A stretch of DNA of 64,000 nt, taken from positions 48,916-112,915 of the forward strand of contig JBBSFE010000006.1 of assembly GCA_038239005.1 (NCBI GenBank). Reading direction: 5' to 3'. Shown here piece by piece: positions 62,533 through 64,000 of the stretch (position 1 is the first letter of the stretch; the number at the start of each line of letters is the position of its first letter). A model generated the notes under the pieces. The model had not been told where the DNA came from. It did no database searches and worked only from the letters and a program-made list of their open reading frames with translations. The DNA comes from DASXHD01 sp038239005 (lineage in GTDB: Bacteria; Myxococcota_A; Polyangia; Polyangiales; Polyangiaceae). The translations under genes and the position numbers were made by a program.

Positions 62533-63702
62533 TTACATCCCGAGAAGCTTCGCGACGTAGTAGCGCATGGTCTCGGTCGTGCCGCCGCCGATGCGGAAGA
62601 GGCGCTGATCGCGCCACGCGCGAGCGATGTGGTACTCCTCGATGTATCCGGCGCCGCCGTGGAATTGCAGGCATTGGTCGGCGATTTCGCTGATGACCTC
62701 GCCCACGTAAATCTTCGCCATGGAGATGAGCTTCACCGTCTCCATGCTGATGTTTTCTTTTTTGATGTAGCGCTCGTGGTTGTACTCCTCGACCGCTTTG
62801 TAGGAGAGCGCTTTGCCGGCTTCGAGCTTCGTCAATAGGTCGACGAATTTGTGCTGCCAGTATTCGCGCTTGAGAATCGGTTTGCCGAAGGCTTTGCGAT
62901 CGCGACCGTAGGCCATCGCTTCTTCGATCATGATCGCCGCGCCCGAGCACGAGCTGGTCGAGGCGATGAGGCGCTCGCTCTGGAAGTTCTGCATCAAGTA
63001 CATGAAGCCCATGTTCTCTTCGCCGAGGAGGTAGCGCTTCGGAACGCGCATGTCTTCGAAGTGGAGCTCCGCGGTGTCGCTCGAGTGGTTGCCGAGCTTC
63101 TTCAGCTTCTTCGAGACGTTGAAGCCCTTCGTGCTCGTCGGCACCAAAAAGAAGCTGCAGCCGTGGGCGCCCGCTTCGGGGTTCGTCTTCACGAGGAGCG
63201 TCACGAAGTCGGCGCGTGTGCCGTTCGTGATGTAGGTCTTCGAGCCGTTGATGACGTAGTCGTCTCCGTCTTTTTTGGCCCACGTCTGGATGCCAGCGAC
63301 GTCGCTGCCCGCGTTGGGCTCGCTCACGCCGAGCGCGGCGATTTTTTCTCCGCGAATGGCGGGCGTGAAAAACTCTTCGATTTGCTCTTTGGTGCCGATG
63401 TCCGCGATGACGGGCGTCGCCATGTCGGCTTGCACGAGGAGGCCCATGCTCACGCCGGCCATCAAGCAGCGCGGGAGCTCCTCGCTTTTGACGACGGAAA
63501 ACCAGTAGTCACCGCCACCGCCGCCGATCTCTTCCGGGTAGTGCGCGCCGAGAATGCCGAGCTCACCCGCCCGCTTGAAGACCCAGTTCGGAAAGAGACA
63601 ATCGGCTTCCCACTCTTCGACGTGTGGGCTGAGCTCCTTCTCGCAAAACTGGCGAACGGTCTTGCGGAACAGCTGGTGTTCCTCACGAAACGGGGTCGGC
63701 AT
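62533..63702 (-). CDS. Acyl-CoA dehydrogenase (LCAD/IVD-type catalytic base)
   Basis: This 389-residue FAD-dependent dehydrogenase makes the alpha,beta double bond of acyl-CoA in fatty or branched-chain acid breakdown. The N-terminal helical domain, ALGVSEPNAGSDVAGIQT (FAD/substrate loop) and QFHGGAGYIEEYHIARAWRD, RIGGGTTETM are all present. The MCAD-type base position (YEGT) is Gly here; the candidate base is Glu243 in FQSERLIAST, as in long-chain and isovaleryl-CoA dehydrogenases. Substrate chain type is unknown. Confidence 0.92.
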   Translation of the reverse strand: MPTPFREEHQLFRKTVRQFCEKELSPHVEEWEADCLFPNWVFKRAGELGILGAHYPEEIGGGGGDYWFSVVKSEELPRCLMAGVSMGLLVQADMATPVIADIGTKEQIEEFFTPAIRGEKIAALGVSEPNAGSDVAGIQTWAKKDGDDYVINGSKTYITNGTRADFVTLLVKTNPEAGAHGCSFFLVPTSTKGFNVSKKLKKLGNHSSDTAELHFEDMRVPKRYLLGEENMGFMYLMQNFQSERLIASTSSCSGAAIMIEEAMAYGRDRKAFGKPILKREYWQHKFVDLLTKLEAGKALSYKAVEEYNHERYIKKENISMETVKLISMAKIYVGEVISEIADQCLQFHGGAGYIEEYHIARAWRDQRLFRIGGGTTETMRYYVAKLLGM

Positions 63703-63786
63703 GGCAGTCTCCTGGAATTACTTGCGCTACGAAAGGTTTCTACACGAAATAATTCGTCGCGCAACTCCAACCACGCAACTCACGAA

Positions 63787-63839
63787 GCCTAAGACAGCCG
63801 CCAAGGCGCCAAGGCGCCAGAGGAGGAAGAGGTAGTTTT
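63787..63839. repeat. Dispersed palindromic repeat, fourth copy
   Basis: CCTAAGACAGCCGCCAAGG then GCGCCAAGGCGCCAGAGGAGG matches the copies at 1067-1188 and 11601. It lies between the acyl-CoA dehydrogenase promoter side and the IS3 end. The copies share the order CTAAGACAGCCGCCAAGGCGCC followed by a purine-rich GAAGAGGA-type tail. Confidence 0.8.
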
Positions 63840-63860
63840 TGGACGCGCTTCGTCGGGGAC

Positions 63861-64000
63861 TGGAGTTCCCTCGGTTTCGTTGACAGTCGCGGTTACGCAA
63901 CGGCGATGTAAGCGGACTCGACTTCGGCAGGAGTGCGGTAGTCGAGGGCCGAGTGCAGGCGGCGGCGATTGTAGAAGGTTTCAAGATAGTCGAAGAGAGA
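63861..64000 (-). mobile_element. IS3-family element, one end and transposase C-terminus
   Basis: The element runs off the window edge. Its terminal inverted repeat is likely 63861-63885 (TGGAGTTCCCTCGGTTTCGT then TGACA), similar to ends of IS3-type elements (...AAACCGGG...AACTCCA). It contains the transposase 3' end described separately. The dispersed GCCAAGGCGCC repeat ends about 20 bases outside it. Confidence 0.75.
63893..64000 (-). CDS. IS3-family transposase, C-terminal end (cut by window)
   Basis: The visible 35 residues read SLFDYLETFYNRRRLHSALD then YRTPAEVESAYIAVA and stop. FDYIE-x-FYN-x-RLHSALxYxxPxEFE is the hallmark C-terminus of IS3 OrfB transposases (rve_3 region). The rest lies beyond the window. 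Confidence 0.88.
   Translation of the reverse strand, partial: SLFDYLETFYNRRRLHSALDYRTPAEVESAYIAVA

Overview
The window is a high-GC chromosome segment that looks like a Polyangia-type myxobacterium (Myxococcota; Sorangium/Labilithrix/Sandaracinus relatives). The assignment is inferred from gene content. Many secreted lipoproteins have Asp/Gly/Ser-rich linkers (DGG, DASD, DAGP) just after the lipobox. There are four intact transmembrane Ser/Thr kinases and a fifth kinase fragment, several PEGA/TPR periplasmic proteins, an AgmX/PglI-type protein, and a protease with a Gly/hydrophobic/Arg tail. No 16S rRNA is present to settle the genus.

Layout. 1-12.7 kb is mostly housekeeping: rplU (cut by the window edge), a GH57 glucan branching enzyme, dapA-dapB, rsmD, an AgmX/PglI-domain protein, an M29-like protein, truA, a GNAT protein, an HtrA protease and an NAD-dependent epimerase. 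12.7-24 kb is an accessory region of lipoproteins (beta-propellers, a phosphoesterase) with many decayed genes: EamA transporter, GNAT, MNT nucleotidyltransferase, a frameshifted lipoprotein, a frameshifted SEC-C protein and a toxin-antitoxin remnant. 24.6-31.6 kb holds a large kinase-TPR receptor, small lipoproteins, a coiled-coil protein and a ferritin-like lipoprotein. 31.7-34.8 kb is secA. 34.8-44.3 kb has OM/periplasmic proteins, a kinase one base downstream of a beta-helix lipoprotein gene, a DUF4230 protein and a DUF4132 protein.

44.3-48.6 kb (minus strand) is the most interesting block. Six exported proteins lie head to tail, most with 4-nt stop/start overlaps: a monoheme-type CxxCH lipoprotein, a DUF4266 micro-lipoprotein, a DUF3570 beta-barrel, a lipoprotein with two CxxCH motifs, a lipoprotein with a CX4CH motif and a second outer-membrane protein. 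It reads as a candidate envelope redox or electron-transfer apparatus.

49-60.3 kb has a VWA protein facing a helical-repeat protein, a kinase, a C-type-lectin-like lipoprotein, a metalloprotease, tRNA-Arg(TCT), and an overlapping operon (lipoprotein, kinase-PEGA, TPR-PEGA, GH5 glycosidase, kinase fragment). That operon is cut by a REP-associated tyrosine transposase (RAYT) element bounded by perfect 32-bp inverted repeats. 60.9-64 kb has a DUF4336-like protein, an unknown protein, an acyl-CoA dehydrogenase and the end of an IS3-family element.

A dispersed palindromic repeat (core GCCAAGGCGCC) occurs four times in three intergenic regions. No gene-free stretch exceeds about 300 bases once the remnants are counted. 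No CRISPR array, rRNA or prophage was seen.
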